Of a DNA stretch of 64,000 nucleotides, positions 1 to 12,857 are shown piece by piece. The notes under the pieces were generated by a model that was not told the origin of the DNA, searched no databases, and saw only the letters and a program-made list of their open reading frames with translations. The first letter of the stretch is position 1. Each line of letters starts with the position of its first letter. Location: assembly GCF_005239225.2 (NCBI RefSeq), contig NC_133289.1, forward strand, positions 10,919,501 to 10,983,500, given 5' to 3'. Position numbers and translations under genes: made by a program. The stretch comes from Populus alba. Taxonomy: Eukaryota; Streptophyta; Magnoliopsida; Malpighiales; Salicaceae.

Positions 1-779
1 TACAATACTCGCCAAGTAAAATACACTAAAATTATAAAACAAAAAAAAATGGAATCACTAGTGAGCAACTAGCATACCGCCATTGTAAAGTTTAAACGAG
101 GGCAGCTTGAATATAGAGACTCAAATTAAAATCTGAAACAAGAAAAAAAACAATTCATCAGATCTTAAAATGAAACAATCTCTGAGTTGCTGCGAGATAA
201 ATAGCGTGTGATTTTCACTATTTTTCGATAACAAAGCAAAAAAGAAAAAATCGAAAAGAAAAATGTGCTCCTAATCATAACGAACTTGTAATGTCACAAG
301 GCAATGTTAAGACCTAAGAGCAGGCGAAGGAATTCATAAAGTAGTGAGGATCAGTGAACTTAAGAAGAGTATATAATTAGGGCAAATATAGATATCATAC
401 TTGTTTCTTTCTTGAGCATATAGAAAGAAAGATTTGCTCAAGCAGGACAAATTTTGGAAGGCAGAAGAAAAAAGAAAAAAGGCATGGAATGGAAGTGCGG
501 TGAAGGCTCGCGAATTCCTTCGAAGGGCCCCTTCAGTAGTCCAAGTCCAAAAAAATATACATCAAAGCCTAGAGCTCAAAAATAAAATTAAGGTAGACAA
601 GGTATCTTTTCTTATGGGCCTACGGTCCTCATCCACACAAGAAAATAAAGCCCATCACTGATCTACCCTTCACCGCCCAATATTGTATTATATATACAAT
701 GGAAAATCACTCTTTTAACACTTGGTCTATGTTACACTTATATGTTATAGTTTAAAAAATTACTGTTGGTTTATAATAT
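1..779. other. AT-rich spacer, no recognisable gene
   Basis: No coding region or RNA gene is recognised. A 75-codon frame at 434-661 is lysine-rich and matches nothing I know. A TATA-like stretch lies near 685-700. The segment could be upstream or untranslated sequence of a gene outside the window, but nothing proves this. Confidence 0.4.
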
Positions 780-925
780 TGGTCATGCTCTGGATTTTTT
801 CTTCGAAAATCACTAGTTCGAGTGCCACAAATCTCAAGACCACTAGAGACTTACCTAGTCATTAACTTCAGGATCTCGAGAAATTAGTCGAGGTGTGCGT
901 AAACTACTATGTACACTTACAGATA
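780..925 (+). repeat. SINE-like fragment
   Basis: The stretch contains a box-B-like AGTTCGAGTGCC near 815-826, followed by sequence of the type seen in short tRNA-derived retroposons of woody eudicots (AAGACCACTAGAGACTTACC, then TTAGTCGAGGTGTGCG). No clear box A, poly-A tail or target duplication is visible, so it is a degraded fragment. The assignment rests on resemblance alone. Confidence 0.4.
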
Positions 926-3900
926 CCAAAAAGCATTACTACTTATATTCTTAATTTTATATATGCATTGGCACTTAAAATCATCATCATAAAAAATCAA
1001 CAAAAAATTGATTATTTATAAGATTACCATTATTTTTTATTTAATTACTAAAGCCCTTGTAATATTACTATTATAACTTTTTCATCAAACTAAAATTACA
1101 ACTTTGTCAAAATTTAAAAAAAAAAAAAGACTAAAACTTTGTATCGTCCACAAGTTTGGAGCCTAAAAGATAATTATTACTAACTAAGGATCAATATTTG
1201 CAAGGGATGATGTAACAATTTGCATTTGAGTATGAATTTAAAATAATCCATTATACTTCTTGTTATGCACAAGCCAATAACATGTAGATACAACCAACAA
1301 AACTTTGATCCTAAATATTTTAAAAAATTGATCAGAAAAAATCCTAAAGCTTGGCATGGTGTTTTGTTTCATAAATATTATAAATATATAGAATTTCACA
1401 TAAGACTGCTTTATAAACCTTACCATTTACCCTAACATATGATTATGATGCCATGTACTATAAAGCTTAAACTACAATTACTTAGAAGGGCTATATAATG
1501 TAATATGAATTACTTATATCTCAATTAGCTAAGTTAAAAGGACTTGAATGAGATACGACTTTATTCATTAAATCATTTACTATCACATAAGAAAGGTTGA
1601 AAGGGTATAAAATAAGCATATTCGATCAAAACCTTCTCAATAGGTGATCTTATATGAAAGGTCATAGTAAAAATTATCTATAAGGATCCAAAATATAGCA
1701 AATGGTCTTTTTACTAGAAGGGTCTATCTATTGTTGCCAAAGTTCTCAAATGAGGTGCATATCATCTAACAAATCAATGTATAAAAATACATTATAAATC
1801 GATCAATGGTTAATATTTAAAGAAGTATTATCTCTACATCAATAAAATATTGAAATATAATACTCCAAAAGAAATTGAAAGATCAATGTGGAGATCATAA
1901 TCATAAAATTGATTTAGATTTATGTTGATCGTACTTTAGGCCTGATTAGTTAGGATTTCTTTCATATTTTGGATTAAATTTTTTATTTCTCTAACTACAA
2001 CATGATTTAAGTTATTGGTTAAAGTATAGTTAGTTAATAAAATTGAACAACATTATTCAAAGAATTAAAGAACAAGTATAAAATTAAATTTTATGAAAGG
2101 ATTTTAACTAAAAGTTCTATATATACAATAAATATTGTTCATTAAAGGAAACTGCTACCTATTATGGCTCTAATAGTTTCCAAAGTAATATTAACACTAT
2201 GAAAGTCACTTATAGATTTCTTTTTTATCTTGCCTTTTTTCCCTTGACAAATTATAACATGGTGTTAGTTAACTTTTGAAAAGAGAAATTATTTTTTAAA
2301 TAATTTTTAAACTTAGTTTCTCTTAGAGTCAAATTAGTTGGTCGTATTAAGCTTCTCTTTGGCTTTGGCTAATTCATCTTTTAAGTGGGTCAGCTTAACC
2401 TTTTAAAGTTAAACCTCTGCCAATAAATCTTTAAATGACTGATTCATTTATTTAAATTTAGAGTACTCAGCATCCTCAGATCACTTCTAGTTTTCCAAAG
2501 CCAAACATATCAATTGTAGACTTTTTAATATTGGTAAGAAATTCATTACTAGTCTATAGGCACAGTAAAGCTTCCTATAAGTATTGGTCTTTTATATCAT
2601 GGGGGTCTTATAAGAAAATGCTTTCTATAAGCTACTCTAAATAACCAATAGTGGCTTAATTACTTAAAAAGTTATTTGATTAGGCAAGAATGATCAAGAC
2701 TTCTTTGATCTTGGCCAGGAAGGGCTTTTTAGATTGACTATCTTTATGAAGATCTAATTTCAATGAAAAGACTTCTAAAGTTGAAGAAGTAGATAATCAT
2801 AAAGCAAAGGTCATTTACGGTTCCTTGACAAGATAAAAAGAAGAGCTTATGTTAGTATTAAAACCATACCAAAAATAAAATTTAAACCAATTATAGAAAC
2901 TTATATAATAGAAAAAATAAGGAGTCACCAAAGTTGGTTAACCTAATGACATAACTTCTTCATATTCACTAAAAGGTATAGAAGAACTAGTTCCTTGGTT
3001 TTCTTCAATTATTAAGAGATGAGGGATTTCAGCTTGAAGACTCTTTAAATACATCAACTATTATATCAACAAGAAGAGTATAGATCATTGATATAAGCTC
3101 CTTTAATAAAGTGATTGTAACTTGATTACATTTTATATATACTTTATACTGTAAGAGAAGAAAAGCAAGGCTTATCTGTTCATGAAGAATTGAAACTTAT
3201 ATAGTATTAGGAGCAATTTTGCTAGTGGCTTTGCTCCCTTTATATCTTTCATTGATGCTACTCTTATATAGTATTAAAAGAATTTTTCTAATCAATGTTT
3301 TTGCCTTTACAAGAATAATTTTAGTTAGTTTACAAACATTCTTAACACTAAAGGCAGGAACTCTAAAAGGTTTTTATTATTATAGGGATAAAGTAGTACT
3401 TAGAAACATAATGAGTTTCCTTTAATACAAGAGCATCTTACTGGGAAGTAGTTGTAAAGACTAAAGACACTTTCAAATTTTGTTTGGTACTTTTAGTATC
3501 AGTGGTAATAGTTGGTGGTGAAGGATTTTGATCAACATCAATAGAGGAAGTTAATATTAATATTATAGCAAGGTCATTTTAGATTCATTAACAATAGGAA
3601 AATGTGGTTTTTTAATAGCTTGAGTAACTAGGACCTTTGCAGTAGCAATAACAAATAAAAAGGTAGTCTCTAAATGAGGGGTAATGGGGTATCACTCATT
3701 TAAAAACAAGCATAAGTAACCTCTATTATTATATCCATTGAATTAACTATAGAAAGATGAGCAACTAGAAAAACTAGCTTTAATATATAAAAAAAAATCA
3801 AGAAATTAGATAAATCAAAGTGTTAAATAATAAACTGAAGTTTAATAGACCTTGATAAAAAAAAAATTACCTTAAACGTGAATCTTAGCTTAATGATAAA

Positions 3901-5423
3901 AACCTCATTCTTTTCTTCTTTAAATTTATAAGGATTTTAAGGCTATGAATGTTCCATTATTATTTGAATTTAAGGATCAATTATAGGTTGGCAAGCTATA
4001 TATAAAATCATTGTTGAAATATTAGGGAAATAGATGTAATCAAGATTTACTAAATTTGGATGTTCTTACTTAAAATTTCAAATGCATGTCTTTTGTTGAA
4101 TATTGAGGGATGACTCCCAAGGATTTTGCTTTTGTTTTTCTTACTTGTTGTCTTATTATAAAAAGAAACTTTGTTACCATGAAATTTGAATAAGCATTAT
4201 AGAGGAGATCTTAAGTCTTGCTACACAAAGAAGAGGTACCATATTGGATGACTTACTACTAGCGAGAAGTACTTTACTTGGTAATTCTTAAAGAATTAAT
4301 CTTTTAGTTTAAATACTTCTTTTACCTGCTTTAGATTAATAAATGTTATCCTATTTGGACCAACTTTATTCACATCATAAAGCATGAGAAAGTTGTATAT
4401 TGAAGGAACCCTAATTATATAGCTACTAAGTAAGGGTTTACAAGAATAATAGTTATTCATTGAGATAAGATCTATCACCAACCCATAGGGTAGATCTTTA
4501 CAGGTCATGATGTTTCTCTAGACTATAGTATTATCCTTTTTTATTTCAACTTCTATTTTCTAGACTTGGAGAAGTAAGATTCATTGAGGTTTTGATCTTA
4601 TTGATGCAAGAGATATCGTTATATCACTTATATCTACTAGATTGAGGAAAGTCTCTATATATTCCTTAAATAACAAATCTTAGAATGAATATCATAATAG
4701 TTTTTTCCTTATAGATGTAAAGTTTAGGTCAAAGATCATCCTTATATCACTAAACCTTATAAAAACAAATTGCTTCTCACCTACAATAATACTTTATAGA
4801 TGTTTATTTTCATCATGAATGATGTTGTTTTTTTCATTTGGTCTAACACTCTTCTAAAACTATACAAATATAGCTTGCAATAAAAGGGTATAGAGTTGTC
4901 ATCCTAACATTTACCAAAGTTATTTTTATTTGAAGTATGATTTGGTAGTATTTTTTTTATTTTAGAGCATATAAGGTGTTTACATATCTAATACAACATA
5001 AAAGTTACTTGTTTTTTTTAAATAGAAAGTTCAGTGTTTTTTTTTTTTTAATAAACACATTAAATTCAAGTACACTCATTATCAAATCTTTGAAAGAATT
5101 GGTATCAATCAATATCAAAGGCATAAAATTCATTTTTAATTAGGTAAACTCCTCAAATCATTTTTTGAATATAAAACATTGTTGGACTTTGAATATAATA
5201 GAAAAAGGATAATTACCATGTCTTTGTTGAGTTTGAAATAAAGTTTAAATATTAGTCTTCTTCATATTTAGGTACCTTTTTATAGAATTGTCCTAGAAGT
5301 TCCCCTAATAATTCTTGTAAACATTGATGATAGGCTAGTTGACTTGGGTTATTAGTTTACAAAGTTTTGATAATGAAAGATGATCATAAGTTTTGTTGGA
5401 ATAAAGCTACAAGGTTCCATTTT

Positions 5424-5475
<52 letters not shown>

Positions 5476-5919
5476 AATGTTTAGGATTCTTGGTTGAATC
5501 TATAAAAAATAAAATAAAATTATAAACCTATAAAATAAAGGTTAGGGGTTTTTCAAGTGAAAAATAAATAATTGAAAGTAGTTTAGAAACTTAAACATGG
5601 CCCCTAAAAGCTATACCACATTTCATCTTTAAATTGAATTGATTGGATGAAATTTTTTATTTGTCAAACATGTTTTAAAAATGGTTGATGCTTATACTAA
5701 AAATAAACATTCATATATCAAACATATAATAACAATGATTGTTTATAACAAACAAAAGAAAAGAGCTACGATTGATCGAGTATAGTAAAATTGACCATAC
5801 TAGAAGAGTTTTGATTAGACATGAGATTTGAGAAATTAGTCAACCAAGAGATTAAGATCCATAGTCAACTAAGAAAAAATGATCAACCATAAGAGTTTAA
5901 AGGTGTACAAGAACTAAAA
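926..5919. other. Degenerate repetitive DNA left of the duplication
   Basis: About 5 kb of AT-rich DNA with stops in all frames. The longest frames are around 70 codons and are not recognisable. By position, part of it may be the 3' side of the decayed minus-strand Ty3/gypsy element whose pol remnants lie at 6400-8430. I could not find LTRs. An (AT)n tract lies at about 5430-5472. Confidence 0.4.
5430..5472. repeat. (AT)n microsatellite
   Basis: An uninterrupted AT dinucleotide run of about 21 units, inside degenerate repetitive DNA. Confidence 0.9.
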
Positions 5920-6399
5920 AGCCTAGTACTATCTAGTGTAAGAGTCATCAATAGAATAAATAGTAAGAATCCATAAGATTAGCTTATGATTCATACAGTA
6001 TCAATAGATAAGGATTTTAGATTGCATTAGAATCCAATAAAGTCTCTTTACTTGATACATTTATATAAATTAGGATTTACAGGTTTAAATAAGATTTAAA
6101 CTTTGTATCAATATATAAAAGGTCATATAGTCACTTTGAACAATAACTAGAACCATATATATATATTCCTCTAAAGGGTTTTTATTGCTTTCTTTACAAC
6201 TTTCCTTTATTTTTCTACAAATAGATTTATTCAAATTATTTATCTTCTTCATTTTAAACATGTTATTTTCCTTGTGTGGTGTTGTTATGAAGGAAATTAC
6301 CCTTTTAAAAGCTTTGAACTCTTAGATTCCTATATTTTTCTTGATTTTATGAGGTTTTTAGATGTCTTTTATTAGGATTAAGTTCTTATTGTATAGTTT

Positions 6400-8430
6400 C
6401 TTCTCATTAGAATATAGAAATGATAAACTAGTATCATATTTATCAAAAGGTTATTTGAGTGATCAACAATCCTACAAAGTCCTTTATAAACATCAATCAT
6501 GACTAATAATACTTTTTTTGGTCCTAAATATCTTAGAAAAATTCTAGTTTTATATCTTTTACATAATTCATCTTCTAGGAAAACATAATTGAATGCTTTT
6601 AGTCTAAATAACCTTTAAACTTTTATGAAGGATCCTACACATAAGATTTGATTTCTTCTCCTTAATCATTTTGTGGATCAATGCCACTTGATTTATTGAG
6701 ACATTCTACTTGTTACTTGGCAGAAAAGTTTTAGAATAGTTTTATCTTACTATTTTGTGCTTTTCTTACCATATAATATGAACCTTTTCTTATCATCATT
6801 ACATCCTTACTGTATATTATCTATGTTAGTCAATTAATAATCCTCATATAAATGATGTCATGATGATCGATGACTATTTTATATTTTGATCCATATTGAG
6901 CGAAGTTATTAGTTTATATACTACTTCCTCTTACAAAAAAAAATTATTAAATTAGGAAATCTATTGATAAGGTGTTTGTTCACTGTACAATATAAAGTTA
7001 GCGTAAGATATTCACACTTATACTTACTAGCCAACTTTTTTATAATAAGTAATGAATATCTTGTTACTCTAGCTGATTAATTTTTTAAATCTATAAATAT
7101 CTTTAAAATTATGATTAAGGCCTCATAAACAGCTTGATTATTAATACAAGAAAAATAAAGCTAAAATAATAAAAATGAAGCTAAAATAATAAAACCATTT
7201 TATGACCTTTTAGAGAAATTATTAACATATATGCACAATCTTTATTTTTTGTTTTTAATCCATCAAACCATAACATATGTGAAACAAGTCTTGCGATAAC
7301 AACATTCATATCTTATTCCAGTTCATGGTTGATATCAAGGTAGTGGTGATCAACTAATAAATTAATCAAAGCTTGACTTTTACTATTCTTTATGGAATAG
7401 TACGTAAATCAAGTTCAAACAATGTTAATATCTAATTATCAATTTGATCATGAGAGAAATGTTTGGATAATATGTATTTTATCAAATTTATTTTATAGTA
7501 TACATAGTTCAACTATTAGTATGTACCAATATAACTTTACACCAATAAAACATAAGGATAAACAAAGTTTTCCTATTAAAATATTTCATTCTTCATCCTC
7601 TATAAAGACATGATCGAGATAATTAATAGCTTATTTATAGCTAATTTCATTTTTCTATGCAAGCATTTTTCTAATCAACCCTTGTACAACTAAAATATGT
7701 AGCCTCAAATGCTTCATAGGCTTTGGTATGGTCAATGCTAAAGGTTTAGTTAGATAAGTTTTTATTTCTTGAAATGCAATTTGATATTAATCCATTGAAA
7801 CTTATATATATTATTCCATCTTGGTAGTTTAGTAAATGATATAATCTTTCTTAAAGAGTTTGATATGAACCTCTTTAGAAAATTAATTTTGCCTACAAAG
7901 CTTTACAATTTCTTTTTTTATTTATGGAGGTCAAGCTTTCATAACCCCCCTTACTTTGTTTTTGTCTACCTCTATACATGCATCCAAAAGGCATATTTTA
8001 ATGAATTTATCTTGAGATTATGCATTCACATTCACTCAAGGATATAATATAACTTGTCTAAATAAATAGATTTTTATTTTTATTTCATCATAACATCATT
8101 AATATAGACCTATATGTTATGAAAAAAAAATCATAGTTTTTTATTAGTAACACTAATATTATTAAGGATAAATGACATCACTACCTACTCATATATTTTT
8201 AATGAGCCAGGACATCTAAAAAGGGTCTTTGAAACATCATTTTAATGATGAAAATCTGATTATAACTTGAATAGCCATTCATAAAGCTAAGGATGTTATT
8301 TCTTACTATTGAATCGATTGATATACTAGTCATTGACATTGGATATTTATCATTTGATGTTGTAAAATTAAGATTTATTAAATCTACATAAACTCTTAGT
8401 TTTCCATTCTTTTTTATTATTAGCATAATG
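6400..8430 (-). mobile_element. Degenerate Ty3/gypsy pol remnant, unit A
   Basis: Reverse translation gives decayed pol pieces in the order expected for a minus-strand Ty3/gypsy element. At 8199-8426 lies a reverse transcriptase segment with KKNGKLRVYVDLINLN, a following YP motif and LSFMNGYSSYNQI, matching the family pattern KNGKLR-VD-LN / LSF-DGYSGYNQI. Near 6900-7300 are RNase H-like traces. Near 6450-6620, frame-broken pieces such as FLEDELCKRYKTRIFLRYLG resemble the integrase zinc-binding region. Many stops and frameshifts make it non-functional. No LTRs or primer-binding site were found. The left duplication breakpoint lies beside this remnant. Confidence 0.7.
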
Positions 8431-9249
8431 TTAGAAATCTATTCAGCATATCTAGTTGGCTTAATGAATCCATCCTCTAACATTCATTTTATTTCCTGTT
8501 TTACATGATCAATTACATATAAAGTCATTCTTAAAAGAGGTTGCTTTATGTCTTAAACCTAAGCTTGATTGATAATAGATGTTTGATCAAACTTATGTCT
8601 AGCCCAAAAATCTCATCATAATCCCAAGCAAAACAATCCTTATAACTATGGAGTAACGATACCATATTATTATAATAATCTTTGAATAAACTCCCATGTA
8701 TATAGTTATTCTAGGCTCATCTTCAATTTATAAGTTAACTTTAATAATAATAATAAAAAAAAACCATGTACTTTAACCTTTCATCATCATTTAATGGTGT
8801 TAGTAAGTTTTGTTATTATAAACATGATCAATCAACTATTTTTACTTGATTTTAATTATGTGTGTTTATAAATATAGTGGGCTGGGTTTTGACCTATAAT
8901 TATATCTAACCCAACTTTTGATATTTTTAAAAAATATATACTTGACATATTCAATTTTTTTAGATCCGAGGATGTTGGATATATCAGGTTGGGCTAGGAT
9001 TTTCATACATATTACATATATCTTTCTCATGTACTTTTAACCTATGAAAGTTAAGTTTAGAACTCCACACTTCACTTTGATTTATGAGGCTGCTATATAT
9101 CTTTAATTGAGATTCAATTTTTAGTTGTAATTTTTTTCTTATTGGAAGGACAAAACAAAAGACAAATAGAATATTGATTAAAGAATCAATGATCAATCGA
9201 TCGACAATACCCCACTATTAATATAACACACACATGCACATATATCTTT

Positions 9250-9435
9250 TCATTTAATGTATATATTACATTTTTTTTGTTTTTTATTGAATAATAAATA
9301 GTATTCTAGTAATGAATACTTAATGAATATGTAATTTTTTTTATTGTGATGTTTAGTTACTGTTTTGGAACAAAACAAAAAAACAAAGACAAAAATATGT
9401 TTAGTTTGAGAAACGGAGTTATAGATATAAAATAA
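9250..9435. mobile_element. 186-bp insertion private to unit A
   Basis: Unit B lacks this block at the matching place (near 27690). In A it is flanked by 8-bp direct repeats ATATCTTT (9242-9249 and 9436-9443), which is the target-duplication size of hAT-type elements. I see no convincing terminal inverted repeats, so the class is open. Confidence 0.5.
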
Positions 9436-9645
9436 ATATCTTTGAAACAATTTTTAAGTAAATTTCTATACTTTTAAAACAAAAAATATATATATAAGAA
9501 AACATGTCCCTTTTGTTTTTATTATCTTTATTTGTTTTATCTAGAGAAAATAATCAAACAATTACTAGGATATGATACAAATATAATAGGAACCTCAATA
9601 TCTTAAACTAATAGTATTGATTCGGTGTTTGATATTGTAGTGTAA

Positions 9646-10561
9646 AACATAGTTTTAAAACTTGGTCCAGCCCGACGGGTTGACCCGAACTTGAAACCGG
9701 GGCGGGTTGAAGAAAAAACCAGTCGGGATTTGGCCAGGCAAAACCCGGTCGACCTAGAGGGTCGATCTGGAACTCGGACGACCGAGGTAAACCCAGCTGA
9801 GACCCAACTGTTTTTTATATATATATATATATATATCAGTAAAACGATGTAATTTTTTATTGAATGCCATCATTTCTCGCTGATTAAATGTCATCGTTTC
9901 TCTCTGTCTCCGACCCAAAATCTATATGGATCTCAATCTTTGATAGTTGTTTAATCTCTTTCTCTCCTAAAAGCTCACAAAAAGAAAGCATATGGCAATG
10001 ATATCTGTTCAAAATCTGGTCAAAGAAAGAAAATACCATTTCATCTTCGCTCTTGCTATCTTTCTCGTTTCTGCCACTATCTTCTTTTTATACGCAAACA
10101 ATTTTCAATCTCATGGCAGAAAGAGAAGAAGCCGGAATCTAAATAAAGGGTTGCAGTTTTATTTTTTAGATAAATGAATGAAAGAAATGATTTATTGAAG
10201 GGAAAATAAAAACAATGAGACGTTGAATGAAAGACGAGAGGAGTAACAGTGACCCTTTCAGCAACCACTGAGTTGCTTTTTATGATGTTGTTTTGTTTTG
10301 TCTCGCTGGAAGGGGGTTTTATGTCTGGTATTGGAAAAGAGGATATGGTTATTATGGTTTATTAATGACATGTGATGTTTTGTTGATTTAATCAACTTGA
10401 TTATCACAGGTAGAGTAACACTGGCTCTTTCAGCAGCCATTGTTTTTTTTTTTTTTTTGTTGACTAAGGTGAAAGAGCCACTGTTTATTTTTGGTTGACC
10501 AGGTCAACCCATTTGACTCGTGACCCGTTCATTATATTAAATCGGGTTTAAAAACTATGTT
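9646..10561. mobile_element. TIR element with possible captured gene fragment
   Basis: Unit B has no counterpart; A and B flanks rejoin on either side. The ends are imperfect inverted repeats: AACATAGTTTTAAAAC at the left, and the complement of TTTAAAAACTATGTT at the right. Subterminal GC-rich segments such as GGGTTGACCCG occur at both ends. The interior holds a pyrimidine-rich leader followed by an ATG reading frame (9992) and two direct copies of a GTAACA-TG-CTCTTTCAGCA motif near 10242 and 10408. The structure suits a non-autonomous DNA transposon that captured host sequence (Pack-type), but no transposase is seen. Confidence 0.6.
9992..10177 (+). pseudogene. Captured leader/transmembrane fragment, 61 codons
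   Basis: An ATG frame inside the TIR element encodes a short basic start, a hydrophobic segment (about residues 17-34, FIFALAIFLVSATIFFLYA) and a basic tail, ending at a stop. It is preceded by a CT-rich stretch that looks like a plant 5' UTR. This looks like the first exon of a type II membrane protein, such as a Golgi enzyme, captured by the element. The parent gene is not identified, and I do not claim it is translated. Confidence 0.35.
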
Positions 10562-10967
10562 ATAAAATAATTTTCGCTTGAAATTATATCAAAAAAAATT
10601 TATTTTTAATATCAACACATTAAAAATATTATAAAACACTAAAAATAATATTAATTTAATATTTTTCAAATAAAATATTCTTTAAAAACACTTAAAAAAG
10701 TTGAAATTTGTTCCCACTAATCAATAAATTAATGAAAAAAAATAAGAAAAGAAAAAAAAGCAACCAACTTTGGCATGATCTGATTTACGCAATCCCATTA
10801 CACCACCCACCGCCAGATTCCTCCTCCTCCTCCCTCCTCCCTTCATCCCTTGTGTTCTTCTCCTTTTGCAAAATCATTTCTCCTCCTCCTCCCTCTCTTC
10901 TCCTTGTTGCTGTTGTATAAACAGCAAACAAAAGCAGAAATAAAAAATCTCCTTCTTGTTTCCCTCC
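10562..10967 (+). promoter_or_regulatory. Ancestral promoter and leader of LOG2-like copy A
   Basis: This aligns with 27890-28405 upstream of copy B. It holds an AT-rich repeat (10567-10690), a CT-rich tract (10810-10910) and a TATA-like TATAA at about 10916, matching TATAAACA at 28351 in B. A retrotransposon begins at 10973, about 55 bp downstream of the TATA motif. The native promoter is therefore cut off from its coding region by 4.35 kb. Confidence 0.55.
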
Positions 10968-10972
10968 ATTTC

Positions 10973-11396
10973 TGATGGGGACACCGAACCGGAAATATTA
11001 TTTACGCACGCGCATGATCATAGACGATGGAGGATAGCCCAAACCATTGAGAAATTGGGCTTTAACTTATGTTTTTGGGTTTAATTTATATGGACTTTCA
11101 GTTGAGTTTTATTAATTTAGCTTTATTTGTTGGGCTTGATTTAATTAATGTTGGATATTTTATTTAATGGGCCATAAGCCCAATTGCTTATTGAAGTTAG
11201 GGTTTTAGTATAAATACCCTACTTTTCTAAATGTTAAGGGACTTTGAATGATTAATGAAAATTTGCAAGTTTTGCATCCATCCAATCCCCCTCTCTTTCT
11301 CTTCTCAAGCTTCTTTCTTTCTTCTCTAACTTCTTTCTTTCCCTAAAGCTTCTTTCTTTTCTTGCTTTAATTCTTTTTATTTGTTGTCCCGCGTCA
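10973..11396 (+). repeat. 5' LTR
   Basis: 424 bp, TG...CA ends. It contains GGGCCATAAGCCC, a short palindrome near 11169-11181, and a TATA box TATAAATA at 11209-11216, followed by a CT-rich R/U5-like stretch. It differs from the 3' LTR at six positions by my reading, all of them transitions. Confidence 0.93.
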
Positions 11397-11400
11397 AATT

Positions 11401-11412
11401 TGGTATCAGAGC
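11401..11412 (+). other. Primer-binding site (tRNA-iMet)
   Basis: TGGTATCAGAGC, four bases after the 5' LTR, is complementary to the 3' end of plant initiator methionine tRNA. This is the usual primer of Ty3/gypsy and Ty1/copia elements in plants. Confidence 0.93.
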
Positions 11413-12857
11413 ACGGCTTTTAATTGTTCTTACAATTAATCGATCTATGTGTTACAATTAATCTGGAAAAAAAAAGTTACTGTTCATTAAAAAAATATTA
11501 CTGTTCATCCTCTTCGCAGCCGAAAAAAAAGGCCCTGCCATCCTCTACGCACCCACTGTTCACTGTTCAAACACTGTTCATCCCACGACTGTAATCGGGT
11601 TTTCCAGCAGCGGCGCCCCTGCCATCTGCGACGTCTCAGCCAGTCACAGTGGCGTCCCTTCCATCAGCGGCGCCTCAACCAGTCACAGCGGCAGACCCAC
11701 CACCGAGAAGACCTGCACATCAGTCCACCGATCCACGCCGATTTGCTACCTCCGACACAGACCAGCGGCAACCACCAGATTGACACCGCAAGAGACATCA
11801 ATGGAACTCTGGCTTCAGCAGCACAAAACCACCAGCAACAGCCACCCACAAACCCATCACAGCCAGCACTGACTGGTGGTTCACCGCAACAAAGGCAGCA
11901 CAGCAGACTTCACCTACCACCGTCCACAGTGCCATCACCTTCAGCAGCCACAACAGGTCGCCCATGCTTCATCTGCCACCGCCCCAGTGTCATCACCCTC
12001 AACCGTCAGCCACAGACAGAGCAGTAGAACCGGCCGGCGGCAACCACCACCTTCAACAGACTACAACTAGCCTCGCCTTCAGCAATCACGCCGCGCCGCC
12101 AGCAAAAGCAACAAAGCAATTGCAACACAGAAGAAAAGAGTTGCACAGAAGAAGAGAGTTGAGGCGAAATTAATTAACCCTGCCACGTCAGCTCCTGGAG
12201 CCACGTCATCCGCCACGTCATCACTCCGGAACCACATCAGCAGTTCAGACAGCTACACCACTGTTCGCCACGTCAGCAGAATCGCCACGTTAGCTGCTAC
12301 ATAATCTACTGTCCATCCGCGATAAATTCCACCACTAAATCTTGGTCGGTAAATTATTTTACTCTTTGGTTTGTTGATTTTTACTTCTTTGGTATTGCAC
12401 TTAGTATTTGAAATTATCATTAATATTTCTTTTTGTGCCCAAAAAAAAAAAAAAATCTTACCTAACATTTTTATTGTTAATTATGTTCATCAACCTCTTT
12501 CATTAGTGATAGCTAATATCTTGTTCTATTTGATAATTATAAGTTCTCGCTTGTGACATCGTGTTTGATTAATCATTTACACTTAAGAATCTAGTATTAC
12601 ATGCTTTCAATTTTATTAGTGTAATTTGTTCTTGATTAATCTCCACATTAAAAAAAAAAAAAATTAGCTTTATTTTTGTATTGTGATTTTACATGCAAGA
12701 ATCATTTGTGATCTCAATTCCTTTTATAAGTTAGTATTGCATGCATTTGTGTCACGATCAACTAGTGTCTAAGCTTAAGTTTACACCTACTATAGACTCA
12801 ACCTTTAGTGATACTCTTATGATCATTTCAAGGGAACTGCAAACTTAGGTGATCAAC
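11413..12857 (+). other. Retrotransposon leader with CCACGTCA cluster
   Basis: A 1.4-kb untranslated leader. Its first 900 bp is unusually GC-rich for this window and encodes only low-complexity frames with no recognisable product. Four exact CCACGTCA motifs (12183, 12201, 12213, 12268) and one variant lie within about 110 bp. ACGT cores of this type are bZIP-type sites. The last 550 bp is AT-rich. Confidence 0.6.

Noticed and set aside
7422..8047. Plus-strand frames of 60-63 codons in the retroelement remnant
   Set aside because: They are opposite-strand shadows of decayed pol sequence; the matching frames in unit B carry the same accidental openings.
11664..12173. Overlapping frames of 61-94 codons in the GC-rich retroelement leader
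   Set aside because: They are low-complexity Pro/Gln/His/Ser frames in all phases of one GC-rich stretch, with no domain or codon pattern.
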